From Chryseobacterium gleum (GTDB lineage: Bacteria > Bacteroidota > Bacteroidia > Flavobacteriales > Weeksellaceae): DNA of 64,000 nucleotides. Where the stretch lies: NCBI RefSeq assembly GCF_900636535.1, contig NZ_LR134289.1:4861501-4925500 (forward strand). The letters run 5' to 3'. How positions within the stretch are numbered: position 1 is the stretch's first letter; each line of letters opens with the position of its first letter. Of this stretch, positions 18,684 through 28,400 are shown one piece after another. Under the pieces are notes generated by a model. It saw only the letters and a list, made by a program, of their open reading frames with translations, ran no database searches and was not told the origin of the DNA. The translations under genes and the position numbers were made by a program.

Positions 18684-19775
18684 ATGAGAAAGATTTTATT
18701 TTTTGTTTTACTGTTTTTTATTGGCTTTAGCCAGGGACAGGTAAAACAAAACAAAAAGATAAGCAACAAAAAGGAATGGGTAAATCCTGTCAGACTGACA
18801 AGGGAAGAACGTTCTCGTCCCTACATGGATGAGGTTTTAAAGACCAGGGATAGCTTAAGCCCTACGGAAGCTGAGAGGAGGCGAAAAAACATTGAGGCGG
18901 GAAACCCATTCAAAAAGTACGGGTACTATCCGAAAGTAGCCACGTTAAGCAAAGGAAAGTATCTGGAATTCCACGATCAGGATAGCATAGTCACAATCGG
19001 ATCGGTAAGGTTTAATGTGAAAAAAGGTGAAATCGTTAATTTTATTGAAATAGACCTTGATGATCCGGACGCACAACCGATCGGAGATACACACGGCAGG
19101 TGGATCAGTCCAGATCCTTTAAGTGAGGAATTTCCAAGTTGGAGTCCCTATAGCATGTCGTTCAATAACCCTGTAAGATTTAAAGATCCCACAGGTTTAG
19201 CACCAGAAGACGCTACCGAATGTTGTTGGTGGTTTCGTCTAATGCCATTATTTGAAGAATCTTCAATAAAACCAAACTTAATTGAAACAGTTACGAAGAC
19301 TGGTGAAGTCGGAACCAAGCAAAGTGAAGCCGTAACAAAAGCTCAGCAAGAACATTTCAATTTTGGTAGATATGTTGAAGAAAAACAGCTTGCCGAAATG
19401 GGAAAAGAGAAAAATACCAAAACCTATGAATACACCGATCCTAAGACTGGAAAGACAGGAAAAACTATTCCAGACGCAATGACAGAAGAAGGAGGAACAG
19501 TGGAAATAAAGCACGTTGCCAAACAATCTTTTACCAAACAGCTTAGGGGTCAGCAGGAAATTTCAAAAGCAAGTGGGCAGGAAGCAATTTTGAAAATTAA
19601 TGAATCTGCAAAATTAAGCGAACCCCTTAAAAATTCCGGCATTAATATTCAACGATATACGCCTCCGGCGAAGCCTAAAATTGATAACCTTAGAGTTACA
19701 CCTGCTCCGGCCCCAAAACTAATTCCTGTGCCAAAACCTAAAGATCCTTGTGCTGGTGTACCAGGTTGCACATAA
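18684..19775 (+). CDS. Short RHS-core protein with C-terminal REase-fold toxin domain
   Basis: A 363-residue secreted protein with a signal peptide at residues 1-18 (MRKILFFVLLFFIGFSQG). The characteristic RHS core end (about 138-174, GRWISPDPLSEEFPSWSPY and NNPVRFKDPTGLAPED) is followed by a toxin tip (about 220-335). The tip has PD at 263-264, EIK at 274-276 and QLRGQ at 286-290, a PD-(D/E)XK nuclease pattern close to the Tox-REase-7 type. The ATG at 18684 is chosen because it begins the signal peptide. RHS proteins normally exceed 1000 residues, so this is a minimal version with its own export signal. Candidate immunity genes follow directly. Confidence 0.78.
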   Translation: MRKILFFVLLFFIGFSQGQVKQNKKISNKKEWVNPVRLTREERSRPYMDEVLKTRDSLSPTEAERRRKNIEAGNPFKKYGYYPKVATLSKGKYLEFHDQDSIVTIGSVRFNVKKGEIVNFIEIDLDDPDAQPIGDTHGRWISPDPLSEEFPSWSPYSMSFNNPVRFKDPTGLAPEDATECCWWFRLMPLFEESSIKPNLIETVTKTGEVGTKQSEAVTKAQQEHFNFGRYVEEKQLAEMGKEKNTKTYEYTDPKTGKTGKTIPDAMTEEGGTVEIKHVAKQSFTKQLRGQQEISKASGQEAILKINESAKLSEPLKNSGINIQRYTPPAKPKIDNLRVTPAPAPKLIPVPKPKDPCAGVPGCT

Positions 19776-19798
19776 TTCCAATTTTATTATATTTAAAG

Positions 19799-20155
19799 AT
19801 GACAAATGTTCAAATATTGCTTAGCGCTATTAAGGAGCAAGCAGAAAAATTTTTATCAGAAAGCGGAGAATTTGCCCCTTATGCTACCTATGTCAGAGCA
19901 AATGGTGACCTAGCTTATATCTCTGCTTATTCGGAATCAACTGATTCAAAAGAAATGTATGATATTTTGTTGGCTGGAGCATATGATGATTTAAAAGATG
20001 GGGATGTTCGGGTTTATGCTATTGCTCAGGACGGAAAATATCAAGGTAAGGATGTATTGGTTGTGGATTTAATACTTTCACCTGAAAGCAGATTTCAGCA
20101 AATATATCCCTATACTATCGATGGTAAAAAAGTGAAATTTGGGGAAATGATCTAA
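19799..20155 (+). CDS. Candidate immunity protein of the RHS nuclease toxin
   Basis: A 118-residue acidic, soluble alpha/beta protein, starting 23 bases after the toxin stop at the ATG at 19799. Immediate position after a polymorphic toxin, small size and acidic composition are typical of immunity proteins. The family is not recognised. A longer frame from 19748 that overlaps the toxin end is rejected as it adds an unrelated Cys-rich stretch. Confidence 0.6.
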   Translation: MTNVQILLSAIKEQAEKFLSESGEFAPYATYVRANGDLAYISAYSESTDSKEMYDILLAGAYDDLKDGDVRVYAIAQDGKYQGKDVLVVDLILSPESRFQQIYPYTIDGKKVKFGEMI

Positions 20156-20165
20156 ATTCAGATTT

Positions 20166-21143
20166 ATGACGGACAATCCATATTTAAAATTTAAAAATGA
20201 TGACCTGAAGGAATCTAAAGCTTTAGCCGAAGCATTAAATATTTCTGAAAGCGATTTTTTAAAAATTCAAGATTGGTTTGACCAATTACTTCTGTATCAT
20301 CAAGAATTAACTAATGATAGGGAAGACCAATTGAAAGCAGAAAAGGATTTGGAGATTAACTTCCAGGAACTGATCTCATCAGAAATTGAAAAGAATAGCT
20401 ATAAGTACATCCTGCCAAAACTGTTGCATTATAATAATGAATTTCATGGAGCTTTTTTAAGGTCTTTATACGTCGCCAGATTGGGAGCTTTGCTCGGAAA
20501 TATTATCCCAAGTTTTGTGAAGGACAAGATGATTACTTATTCACCGGAAGATTATTTTCATATTACGGTTTATCTTAAGCATAACTATTTTGTTTCACCG
20601 AATAGCAACTTTTTGGAAGACATTATAAAAATTGAACAATCCCGAAGTATTTTCAGAAAAGCTACTGTGGAAGCTAAGCTATCAACTTCGAAAAATATAT
20701 TGGATATTCTAAATCAGAAAACTTTTCACCATGATGTAATCTGTTTTAAAAAGATTTTAAAATTAGTAACAGCAAACGACACTGGATTAATGGATTATCT
20801 GAAAAATTATAAAGTGGAAAATAACCAATGCTGTTATAAAATTATTAGTGACGTTCTGAATTTTGCAATATCAGCAGATCTATGGAAAGACTTTGAAATT
20901 AAAGTTCAGCTAATTCATTTCTTTGATACATCGAGAGGTGCCAAAACTACATCGAGTTGGTTAACAAAGTTAGATGAACTAAGCATGAGAGTCGGTAGTT
21001 CCAAACTTTTACAACTTGCTAAGACAGTTTTGAAAAATGAAAATTGTATAAATCATAAGTTTGAATATGGGGTACAATGGAGCGATGATACTGCAAAAAG
21101 ATTTTTGAAATCTGCGCAATGGATAAAAGATAGTTTAAAATAA
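20166..21143 (+). CDS. Uncharacterised helical protein in toxin/immunity island
   Basis: A 325-residue, mostly helical, cytosolic protein with no signal peptide. The ending (YGVQWSDDTAKRFLKSAQWI) resembles the repeated GLxW-type helices seen in DUF4132-like or HEAT-type immunity proteins, but the match is weak. It lies 10 bases downstream of the candidate immunity gene and is probably co-transcribed. It may be a second immunity or accessory protein; no function is assigned. Confidence 0.55.
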   Translation: MTDNPYLKFKNDDLKESKALAEALNISESDFLKIQDWFDQLLLYHQELTNDREDQLKAEKDLEINFQELISSEIEKNSYKYILPKLLHYNNEFHGAFLRSLYVARLGALLGNIIPSFVKDKMITYSPEDYFHITVYLKHNYFVSPNSNFLEDIIKIEQSRSIFRKATVEAKLSTSKNILDILNQKTFHHDVICFKKILKLVTANDTGLMDYLKNYKVENNQCCYKIISDVLNFAISADLWKDFEIKVQLIHFFDTSRGAKTTSSWLTKLDELSMRVGSSKLLQLAKTVLKNENCINHKFEYGVQWSDDTAKRFLKSAQWIKDSLK

Positions 21144-21206
21144 ATAATTCTCAAAAATTGATATTGTTAGGTTTTCAAAATAACATTGACAATACCACTA
21201 TTATTA

Positions 21207-21716
21207 ATGGCTAAAAGAGTAAAAACAGAGATTGGAGATATATTCTCAGTGACATTGGACAATGGAAATAAAAAATATTTTCAATACGTTGCTAATGACC
21301 TTAACCAATTAAACAGCGATGTCATTAGATCATTTAAAAGAGAATATCCAGCTGATGAAATTCCTGTTTTTTCCGAACTGTTAGCGGGTGATATTGACTT
21401 TCATGCGCATACTATGATCAACATCGGAGTAAAACAAGATTTATTTAAACAGGGAGGAAAAAGCATTGTTTATCCAGCTTTAAACGATGTATTATTCCGC
21501 GACACAAATGATTATGGTAAAAAAGTTGGAGAAGAACCAATAAAAGTTTCCGTTAATTGGTTTGTATGGAAAATTAATGATGAGAGTTTCACAAAAGTAG
21601 GTAAACTGGAAGGCGAAAATCGAAACGCGGAAATAGGAGTTGTCATACCCCCTTTCGCAATAGTTGATAGAATAAAGACTGGCCATTATAATTTTATTTA
21701 TCCGGGTTTTGAATAA
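21207..21716 (+). CDS. Imm26-like immunity protein
   Basis: A 169-residue protein beginning MAKRVKTEIGDIFSVTL, which matches the K-x-G-D-I-F start of immunity family 26. The ATG at 21207 is preferred to the TTG at 21186. It lies in the run of small genes after the RHS toxin, 63 bases beyond the helical protein. Its cognate toxin is not obvious here, so it may be an orphan immunity gene retained after toxin exchange, as is common in RHS islands. Confidence 0.6.
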   Translation: MAKRVKTEIGDIFSVTLDNGNKKYFQYVANDLNQLNSDVIRSFKREYPADEIPVFSELLAGDIDFHAHTMINIGVKQDLFKQGGKSIVYPALNDVLFRDTNDYGKKVGEEPIKVSVNWFVWKINDESFTKVGKLEGENRNAEIGVVIPPFAIVDRIKTGHYNFIYPGFE

Positions 21717-21729
21717 AAAACGGTGTAAT

Positions 21730-21976
21730 ATGAATAAAGTTACGAGTGTTCTTATAATTCTTACAATTCTTACCCTGTAATAAGAAAAGTGATAAACCAA
21801 ATGTTGATTCATCTAAAGTTGTAGATTATAATGTTATTGTAACGGCAAAATCTGATAATGAGATTGCTATCAAAGAATTATATGCTAAAGCAGTGAATGA
21901 TCTGTATAAAAATGGGATTGTGAAAGATTCCAAGCACAAATTGGAATTTTACTTTTATTTGAATCTAGTGGACTAA
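21730..21976 (+). pseudogene. Frameshifted small lipoprotein gene
   Basis: An ATG at 21730 opens a signal sequence (MNKVTSVLIILTILTL) that stops at 21778-21780. The +1 frame immediately continues as CNKKSDKPNVDSSK and runs open to 21974-21976 (about 67 residues). Removing one C from the CCC run at 21773-21775 restores a lipobox reading ILTC-NKK. The gene is therefore a lipoprotein broken by a single inserted base, or the sequence has an indel error. The intact product would be about 82 residues. It lies among the immunity genes. Confidence 0.65.
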
Positions 21977-21984
21977 AAATTAAA

Positions 21985-22317
21985 ATGCAGATAGTCATGA
22001 AATTAGTTGAAATTATTAAAGCGATCAGAAGAAATACAATTAATGATTTACTCGGTGAAGAATTCAGCGATATAGATTATGAGAAAATAATCCTATATGG
22101 AGAGTTCTCGGTGGGAGTTGATACAATATACAGGTTCTTCAAGTCAAAAAGGGGAATGGGAAATATAGTTAAAGATGGTGAAATGACCTACGAACGCCTT
22201 TGTTCACTTAAAGATTTAGGCTTTTTGATAGATTATTACCTTTCTCAGTATGATCGAAAGCCAGATGACATACTTGCAATAGATATCATCGATCATTTAG
22301 ATGATCCAAATTTTTAA
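21985..22317 (+). CDS. Small protein of unknown function in toxin/immunity island
   Basis: A 110-residue soluble acidic protein (start ATG 21985, or 21997 at MKLVEII). It begins 8 bases after the broken lipoprotein frame and 28 bases before the second transglutaminase-like gene. Mixed alpha/beta composition and an acidic C-terminus are compatible with an immunity protein. No family is recognised. Confidence 0.5.
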   Translation: MQIVMKLVEIIKAIRRNTINDLLGEEFSDIDYEKIILYGEFSVGVDTIYRFFKSKRGMGNIVKDGEMTYERLCSLKDLGFLIDYYLSQYDRKPDDILAIDIIDHLDDPNF

Positions 22318-22344
22318 ATCTGCTCTTTTTTGGGCATCAAAATT

Positions 22345-23370
22345 ATGAAACACTTTTATATCTTTTTATTTTTCTTGGTTGCCGGTTTTGTCAAGTCACA
22401 GGAAAATCGATTTTATAATGAAGCATATCTGACTATTGATAATATGCTGAACGATAAACAGAAATATAGTTTTAAGACTGCTGTACTGAGTGTAGAAAAT
22501 GCATATTATCAGGGAAAGCTAGATACGGTTGAAGTTGACAGAAAAATTAAATTTATGGCCAACTTTTGTAAGACAATCGTTCGCAATCGTGATCTTACCT
22601 ATAATGAAAGAGATAAGGAGACCGTTAGTAAATATGCAGCAATCTTTTCAGTTATCTGTGAGGAGACACCTATTTTAATCAACCAAGATACTGTTCGTTA
22701 TAAACCATTCTCTTATGATTTTCAAGACGTTTTCGGGCACAAAGATCTGACAAGTCTTTTTGTTTCAAAACTGGTTACTACGCAGAAAGGAAACTGTAAT
22801 TCGTTACCTTACTTATATAAAATTCTTGCAGAGGAATTAGGTGTTGAAGCGAATCTTGCATTGGCTCCGAACCATATTTATATTAAACACAATATAAAAT
22901 CCATCGGTTGGTATAATACAGAGTTAACAAGTGGCATCTTTCCACAGGATGCCTGGTTGATGGCTTCGGGATTTATCCATTTAAATGCTATTGAAAATGG
23001 AGTTTATATGAAAGCACTTGACAATCGCGAGAGCCTTGGGTTATGTCTTGTTGATTTGGCAAATGCCTATAAGCGTTCTTTTCCGGATAATGACGGAACC
23101 TTTGCAATCAAGTGTGCTGAAAGGGCTCTGCAGATCAGTCCTAATTTAGTAACAGCGTTAATTTTACGGGCTGAAACCCACAAAGAACAATATCAGAAAG
23201 TGGAACGTTCTGATCCGAAATCAAAAGAGCTTCTGGCCTCATTAAATAAAGAATACAATCATATCCATAAGATAGGGTATAGAAATATGCCGGAAGGGAT
23301 GTATTTGGAGTGGCTCGTTTCTTTGAAAACGGAAAGAAAAAAATACGAGGATATTAGGTTGAAAAATTAA
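22345..23370 (+). CDS. Secreted transglutaminase-like protein, second copy
   Basis: A 341-residue paralogue of the protein at 17258-18655, with a signal peptide (MKHFYIFLFFLVAGFVKSQ), Cys151 in KGNCNSLPYLYKILAEELG and His177 in APNHIYIKH. A TPR-like helical C-terminus ends in GMYLEWLVSLKTERKKYE, close to the AEQYEQWLGSLKTTENK of the first copy. It lacks the Pro/Lys-rich tail. The ATG at 22345 starts the signal peptide; the TTG at 22330 is rejected. It closes the island and is followed by a strong terminator. The two copies suggest cassette duplication around the toxin. Confidence 0.7.
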   Translation: MKHFYIFLFFLVAGFVKSQENRFYNEAYLTIDNMLNDKQKYSFKTAVLSVENAYYQGKLDTVEVDRKIKFMANFCKTIVRNRDLTYNERDKETVSKYAAIFSVICEETPILINQDTVRYKPFSYDFQDVFGHKDLTSLFVSKLVTTQKGNCNSLPYLYKILAEELGVEANLALAPNHIYIKHNIKSIGWYNTELTSGIFPQDAWLMASGFIHLNAIENGVYMKALDNRESLGLCLVDLANAYKRSFPDNDGTFAIKCAERALQISPNLVTALILRAETHKEQYQKVERSDPKSKELLASLNKEYNHIHKIGYRNMPEGMYLEWLVSLKTERKKYEDIRLKN

Positions 23371-23399
23371 ATTTTTGTGTGATTGATGGTTTGTGAAAA

Positions 23400-23434
23400 A
23401 GTTAGCTAAAACATTGTTTTAGCTAACTTTGTTT
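23400..23434. terminator. Bidirectional terminator between convergent genes
   Basis: A 13-base perfect stem (AGTTAGCTAAAAC / GTTTTAGCTAACT) with a 3-base loop, then a T-rich tail on the plus strand and A-rich on the other side. It ends the transglutaminase-like gene and overlaps the stop codon of the minus-strand repressor gene. Confidence 0.85.
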
Positions 23435-24198
23435 TTAAGTTCACGAACTTCCTGCATCAACTTTATGAGCATCGATTTTATGTCCTCATTTGCAAAATCA
23501 ATTATTTCCAGTTCTTTACTGGAGAAACTGCCAGCATATTGCCAGGCTTCCCAAAGATCACTAAATGGAATATCATAACTATCATAAAATGTATTGTCCG
23601 CTCCGACGGTGATAGAATTATCGTTTATCTTTTCAATACGTTTGAAAGTAAATCCTGATCTAGTTATTAGTACATGGGTTTTACCAATTTTAATATCCTT
23701 AATGTTTTCTATGTATTTTCCTACAACGTATGTTCCATCCTTATAAGGTGGCATCGAATCACCTACTACGGGAAATGCCCTATATTTTCCATTATGAAGG
23801 AAAGGTAGTGACATTGTTTGCAGGCTATCTATATACTCGGGATCAGCATAACCTGTTAAGTATCCCATTGAAGCTTTGTAAGGTATTATCTCAATTTTAT
23901 TCTCTCCAACTGAATCGGTTTTGATCGGAAGCAAGATCCTATTATCTGGAAGGTTCAGCATCTCTTGCAGCTTATATTTTCTCAGATCAACAGTTAGCAA
24001 CAAATCTGTACTGATATGGTAATATCTGGAAATTGCCAATAATACATCCAAGGGCGGAGAGGCTTTTGCAGTCTCATATTTAGCATAAGATACCCTTGTC
24101 AAAAACAGTCTATCCGCAAGCTGCTGTTGCGAAAGTTCAGGTATCTGTTGCATCCTTAAATACCTTATGTTATCAGCTAAAATTGATATCGTTGACAT
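23419..24198 (-). CDS. XRE/S24-type repressor (LexA/CI-like)
   Basis: A 259-residue regulator with an N-terminal helix-turn-helix (about 5-65, ELSQQQLADRLFLTRVSYAKYETAKASPP). The C-terminal S24 protease domain has Ser in VVGDSMPP and Lys in FTFKRIEKI. Self-cleavage on DNA damage is known for this family. The ATG at 24198 is chosen because the helix-turn-helix follows directly; the upstream extension to 24372 overlaps dinB on the other strand. It diverges from dinB across an 80-base gap with a palindrome that starts 2 bases before this ATG, so it probably represses itself and the polymerase genes. Confidence 0.88.
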   Translation of the reverse strand: MSTISILADNIRYLRMQQIPELSQQQLADRLFLTRVSYAKYETAKASPPLDVLLAISRYYHISTDLLLTVDLRKYKLQEMLNLPDNRILLPIKTDSVGENKIEIIPYKASMGYLTGYADPEYIDSLQTMSLPFLHNGKYRAFPVVGDSMPPYKDGTYVVGKYIENIKDIKIGKTHVLITRSGFTFKRIEKINDNSITVGADNTFYDSYDIPFSDLWEAWQYAGSFSSKELEIIDFANEDIKSMLIKLMQEVRELKNKVS

Positions 24199-24199
24199 T

Positions 24200-24240
24200 T
24201 TGTGAATATTTTTCACAACAAATGTACTGTAATTTGTGAA
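24200..24240. promoter_or_regulatory. Operator palindrome between repressor and dinB
   Basis: TTGTGAA (24200-24206), a 5-base spacer, then TTCACAA (24212-24218): a perfect 7-base inverted repeat. A third half-site TTGTGAA is at 24234-24240. A Bacteroidetes-like promoter for dinB (TTTG near 24232 and AACTTTG near 24251) overlaps the half-site. Placement predicts repression of both divergent genes by the S24 protein. Confidence 0.65.
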
Positions 24241-24277
24241 TAATCTTATCAACTTTGCTAAATAATTTAGTAAAAAA

Positions 24278-25426
24278 ATGGAGCGGTCGATTGTACATTT
24301 AGATCTGGATACGTTTTTCGTGTCCTGTGAGAGATTGGTAAATTCCGGTTTAAACGGAATTCCACTGATCATTGGTGGTGGGGACAGAGGTGTAGTTTCT
24401 TCATGTAGCTATGAGGCACGAACTTTTGGTGTGAGATCAGCAATGCCCATGAAAATGGCGCTGCGCCTTTGCCCTCAGGCGAAGGTTGTCAAAGGTGATA
24501 TGGAACTATATTCCAGAATGTCCCATACGGTTACTGAGGTTATAGAGGAAAGTGCGCCTGTGATGGAAAAAGCTTCAATCGATGAATTTTATCTCGATCT
24601 GACCGGAATGGATAAGTTTTTCGGCGCTTACAAGTGGACAAATGAGCTTGGGGCAAAGATCGAAAAGGAAACAGGTTTACCCATAAGTTATGCGTTATCG
24701 ACTAACAAAACTGTGAGCAAAATAGGAACTGGCGAATCAAAGCCTCACGGACATCGGGAAATACCATCTTTAGGTGTACAATCTTTCCTAAATCCGCTCT
24801 CAATAAAAAAAATGCCGATGGTGGGGAATGCGACTTTTCAATTGTTTTCGAGGGTCGGAATTAGAACCATAGGCACACTTTCGGAAATGCCTGTAGAGAT
24901 CCTGCAGCAGATGATCGGCAAAAATGGTACAGACTTATGGAAGAAAGCAAACGGTATTGATGAAACTCCTGTCATTCCATATTCTGAAAGGAAATCCATT
25001 TCCAAGGAAAGGACATTTAGCAGCGATACAATGGATACCTATGAGGTAAAAGGTCTAATATCAGGAATGGCGGAGCAGCTTGCCCATCAGCTCCGGCAGG
25101 AGAAATGGCTGACCTCAACCGTGGTGATCAAGATCAGATACTCAAACTTTGACACCGAATCCAAACAATGCAGGGTGAGTTATACATCCTCTGACCACAC
25201 CTTAGCGAGAGTTGCACTTGAACTATTTGATAAGATTTACACAAGACGTATGCGGCTCCGTTTGGTTGGTTTGCGATTTACGGACCTTGTTCACGGGAGT
25301 TATCAGATGAATATTTTTGAAGATAATGCGGAGCTTATCAGCCTGTATCAGGCGATGGATAATATCAAGAACCGTTTCGGTAAAGATGCGGTTGGACGGG
25401 CTGTTGGGTTCAATTTTTTACGTTAG
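24278..25426 (+). CDS. dinB: Y-family DNA polymerase IV
   Basis: A 382-residue translesion polymerase. Catalytic acids are visible in HLDLDTFFVSCER (residues about 7-19) and SIDEFYLDLTG (about 100-110). The little-finger domain follows (about 240-350), and a beta-clamp binding motif QMNIF lies near residue 345. It starts 80 bases from the divergent S24 repressor and is followed 11 bases later by a DnaE-type polymerase. The trio forms a damage-inducible mutagenesis cassette similar in logic to imuB/imuC. The length is normal. Confidence 0.93.
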   Translation: MERSIVHLDLDTFFVSCERLVNSGLNGIPLIIGGGDRGVVSSCSYEARTFGVRSAMPMKMALRLCPQAKVVKGDMELYSRMSHTVTEVIEESAPVMEKASIDEFYLDLTGMDKFFGAYKWTNELGAKIEKETGLPISYALSTNKTVSKIGTGESKPHGHREIPSLGVQSFLNPLSIKKMPMVGNATFQLFSRVGIRTIGTLSEMPVEILQQMIGKNGTDLWKKANGIDETPVIPYSERKSISKERTFSSDTMDTYEVKGLISGMAEQLAHQLRQEKWLTSTVVIKIRYSNFDTESKQCRVSYTSSDHTLARVALELFDKIYTRRMRLRLVGLRFTDLVHGSYQMNIFEDNAELISLYQAMDNIKNRFGKDAVGRAVGFNFLR

Positions 25427-25437
25427 CATTTACAAGT

Positions 25438-28400
25438 ATGTTTTTAAATTGTCATTCCTTTCACAGTCTCCGCTATGGAACACTTTCCATAGACGACCTT
25501 ATTTCTCAGGCTTTAGCACTGGGGATAAAGGAACTTGTTCTGACAGATATTAATACGGTGACCGGAGTTTATGAATTTAAAAAGAAATGCGAAGAAAATA
25601 ATATCCGCCCGATTGTTGGTGTTGAGGTGCGCAACGGTAGTGAATTATATTATATAGCCATTGCAAAAGAGTTTAGTGGGCTTGCCGAAGTAAACAAAAT
25701 GCTGACTTCTTATAATTGCGATAAGATTGATTTACCATTGCAACCGGAATTAGCCTACAACTTTATCCTATATCCACTGAGCAATATGCCGGACAACCTC
25801 CAAGAAAATGAATATGTAGGAATCTATGAAGATGAACTCAATCTTTTGATAAGACCGGAATATAACAAGCTGTTATCTAAAATGGTTATTCTTTGTCCCA
25901 TTACTTTCAGCACAAAAAAAGAATATAACCTACATCGGATTTTACGCGCCATTGATAACAATACCTTGCTTTCCAAGCTTGCAGAAAAAGAAGTGTGCAG
26001 GAAATCAGAATATTTTCGTTCTGTGGATTCAATACATAGAATTTATCGTCACTATCCTGAAATTATTGAGAATACGCAAAAATTACTTTCAAAATGCAGC
26101 TTTGATTTTGTGTTTTCCACACCCAGAAATAGAAAACATTATACAGGTACAAAGGCCGATGACCTTAAACTTCTGACCCGTTTAGCTTATGCAGGATTGG
26201 AAAGACGGTACGGTAGAAATCACGAGGTAGCAACTAAGCGAATTGAAAAGGAACTAAAGGTAATTGATGAACTAAACTTTAGTGGGTACTTTCTTATCAC
26301 TTGGGATATCATCCGATATAGCAACAGTATGGGCTTTATGCATGTTGGGCGTGGGAGTGGAGCGAACTCTATTGTTGCGTACTGCTTGGGAATTACCGAT
26401 ATATGCCCGATAGAGCTGGATCTGTATTTTGAACGATTTCTGAATCTTAACCGGAAAAGTCCGCCTGACTTTGACATTGACTGGAGCTGGCAGGAGCGTG
26501 ATATCATCCTTGATTATATTTTTAACCGTTATGGTAAGGAGTATGTTGCTTTTTGCGGAACCAATGTCGAATTCAAATACCGTTCGATCATTCGGGAAGT
26601 TGGAAAAGCATTTGGACTTCCAAAGGAGGAACTTGACGAGCTCAGCAAATATCCAGAGCGTGTATTTCGGGACGATATAGTAAAGCAGGTGCAGAAGTAT
26701 GGGAAGCTGCTTGAAAAATTTCCTAACCAGCGGAGTATGCATTCCTGCGGGATTATTATTTCCGAGGAACCACTCACAAACTTTACGGCCCTTGAAATGC
26801 CTCCCAAAGGGTTTCCTATCGTGCAGTGGGATATGCACGTTGCCGAGGAGATCGGTTTTGAAAAGTTTGATATCTTATCTCAAAGAGGGCTAGGTACCAT
26901 CAACGATACGGTCAGGCTTTTAGAAGAGAAGAGGGGAATTAAGGTAAATATTAAGGATACCACTATTTCCAAAGATGAAGTAAAATGTAATGAATATTTG
27001 AGCCAAGGGCGGACAATAGGATGCTTCTATATTGAATCTCCTGCGATGCGTGGATTATTGCGCAGATTGAAATGTAATAACTATAAAGTTTTGGTAGCCG
27101 CCTCTTCCATTATTCGTCCTGGTGTTGCCCAATCGGGAATGATGCACGAGTATATTTTTAGACATAACAATCCTGACAAGTTTGAGTATTTCCATCCTGT
27201 CTTTGAGAAGCAGCTAGGAGATACTTACGGCATCATGGTATACCAGGAAGACGTGATCAAGATTGCGCTTCATTATGGCGGGGTGTCTGCTGCCGATGGA
27301 GATATACTGAGAAGAGCTATGAGCGGAAAAGGTAGGTCTTTAAGTGCACTTCAAAAAGTTAAGGACGATTTTTTTGCATCTTGCAGAAAACAAGGGCATC
27401 CAGAGGAACTGAGCCGGGAAATTTATAGACAGATAGAATCTTTTGCAGGGTATTCATTCTGTAAGGCTCACTCAGCTTCTTATGCAGTAGAGAGTTATCA
27501 ATCGCTGTACCTGAAAGTTTATTATCCATTGGAGTTTATGGTTTCGGCGATAAATAATATGGGCGGTTTCTATAGGACAGAGGTCTATGTACACGAGGCA
27601 AGGATGTCAGGGGGTGTTATATTGAATCCATGTGTCAATAAAAGCGAGTACGAAACAACGATTTATGGAGAGGAAATATATCTGGGACTGATGCTGCTTG
27701 AAAAAGTTGAATCGAAACTTGCTCAGCTGATACCAAAGGAAAGAAAGGCAAATGGGGAGTATAGGTCAATGGAAGATTTTATCAAGAGAGTTCCAATTGG
27801 TATTGAGACTTTGCAGACGTTGATCTTTATTGGAGCATTCCGTTTTTCAGGTGTTCCAAAGAATGAACTATTGCTCAAAGCGCGCATTCTACTGGGGGAT
27901 TTTAAACCAGAGAAAAGATTTCAGACTCTTTTTGAAGAACCGATCAAGGAATACAAATTTCCGGAGTTAAAAAGAAATGTGTTTGAGGATGCTTTCGATG
28001 AAATCGAGATTTTAAGTTTTCCGGTATCCTGTACACCTTTCGATCTACTTCAGACGAAGTACAGGGGAACTGTTATGGCCAAAGATCTTACAGAACATCA
28101 CAAAAAGCAGGTGAAGATGCTTGCCTACTTGATTTCAAGGAAACATGTTCCTACAAAAAGGGGAACAATGTACTTTGGTACCTGGATAGATGTTCAGGGA
28201 AACTATTTTGACACTGCACATTTCGCAGATTGCCTTGAGAAGTACCCTTTTCAGGGTGGGGGATGCTATCTATTATTGGGGATTGTGGAAGTTGATTTCC
28301 ATTTTCCGACAATTACGATCACCAAAATGGCAAAGATGCCATTTATACCTGACCCAAGATATTCCCATGATGAAGAGAAGAAATATGAAGCGCAACAGCG

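Noticed and set aside
26272..26838. Antisense open frame of 188 codons inside dnaE2
   Set aside because: It lies wholly within a well-supported coding gene on the other strand and has no recognisable protein features.
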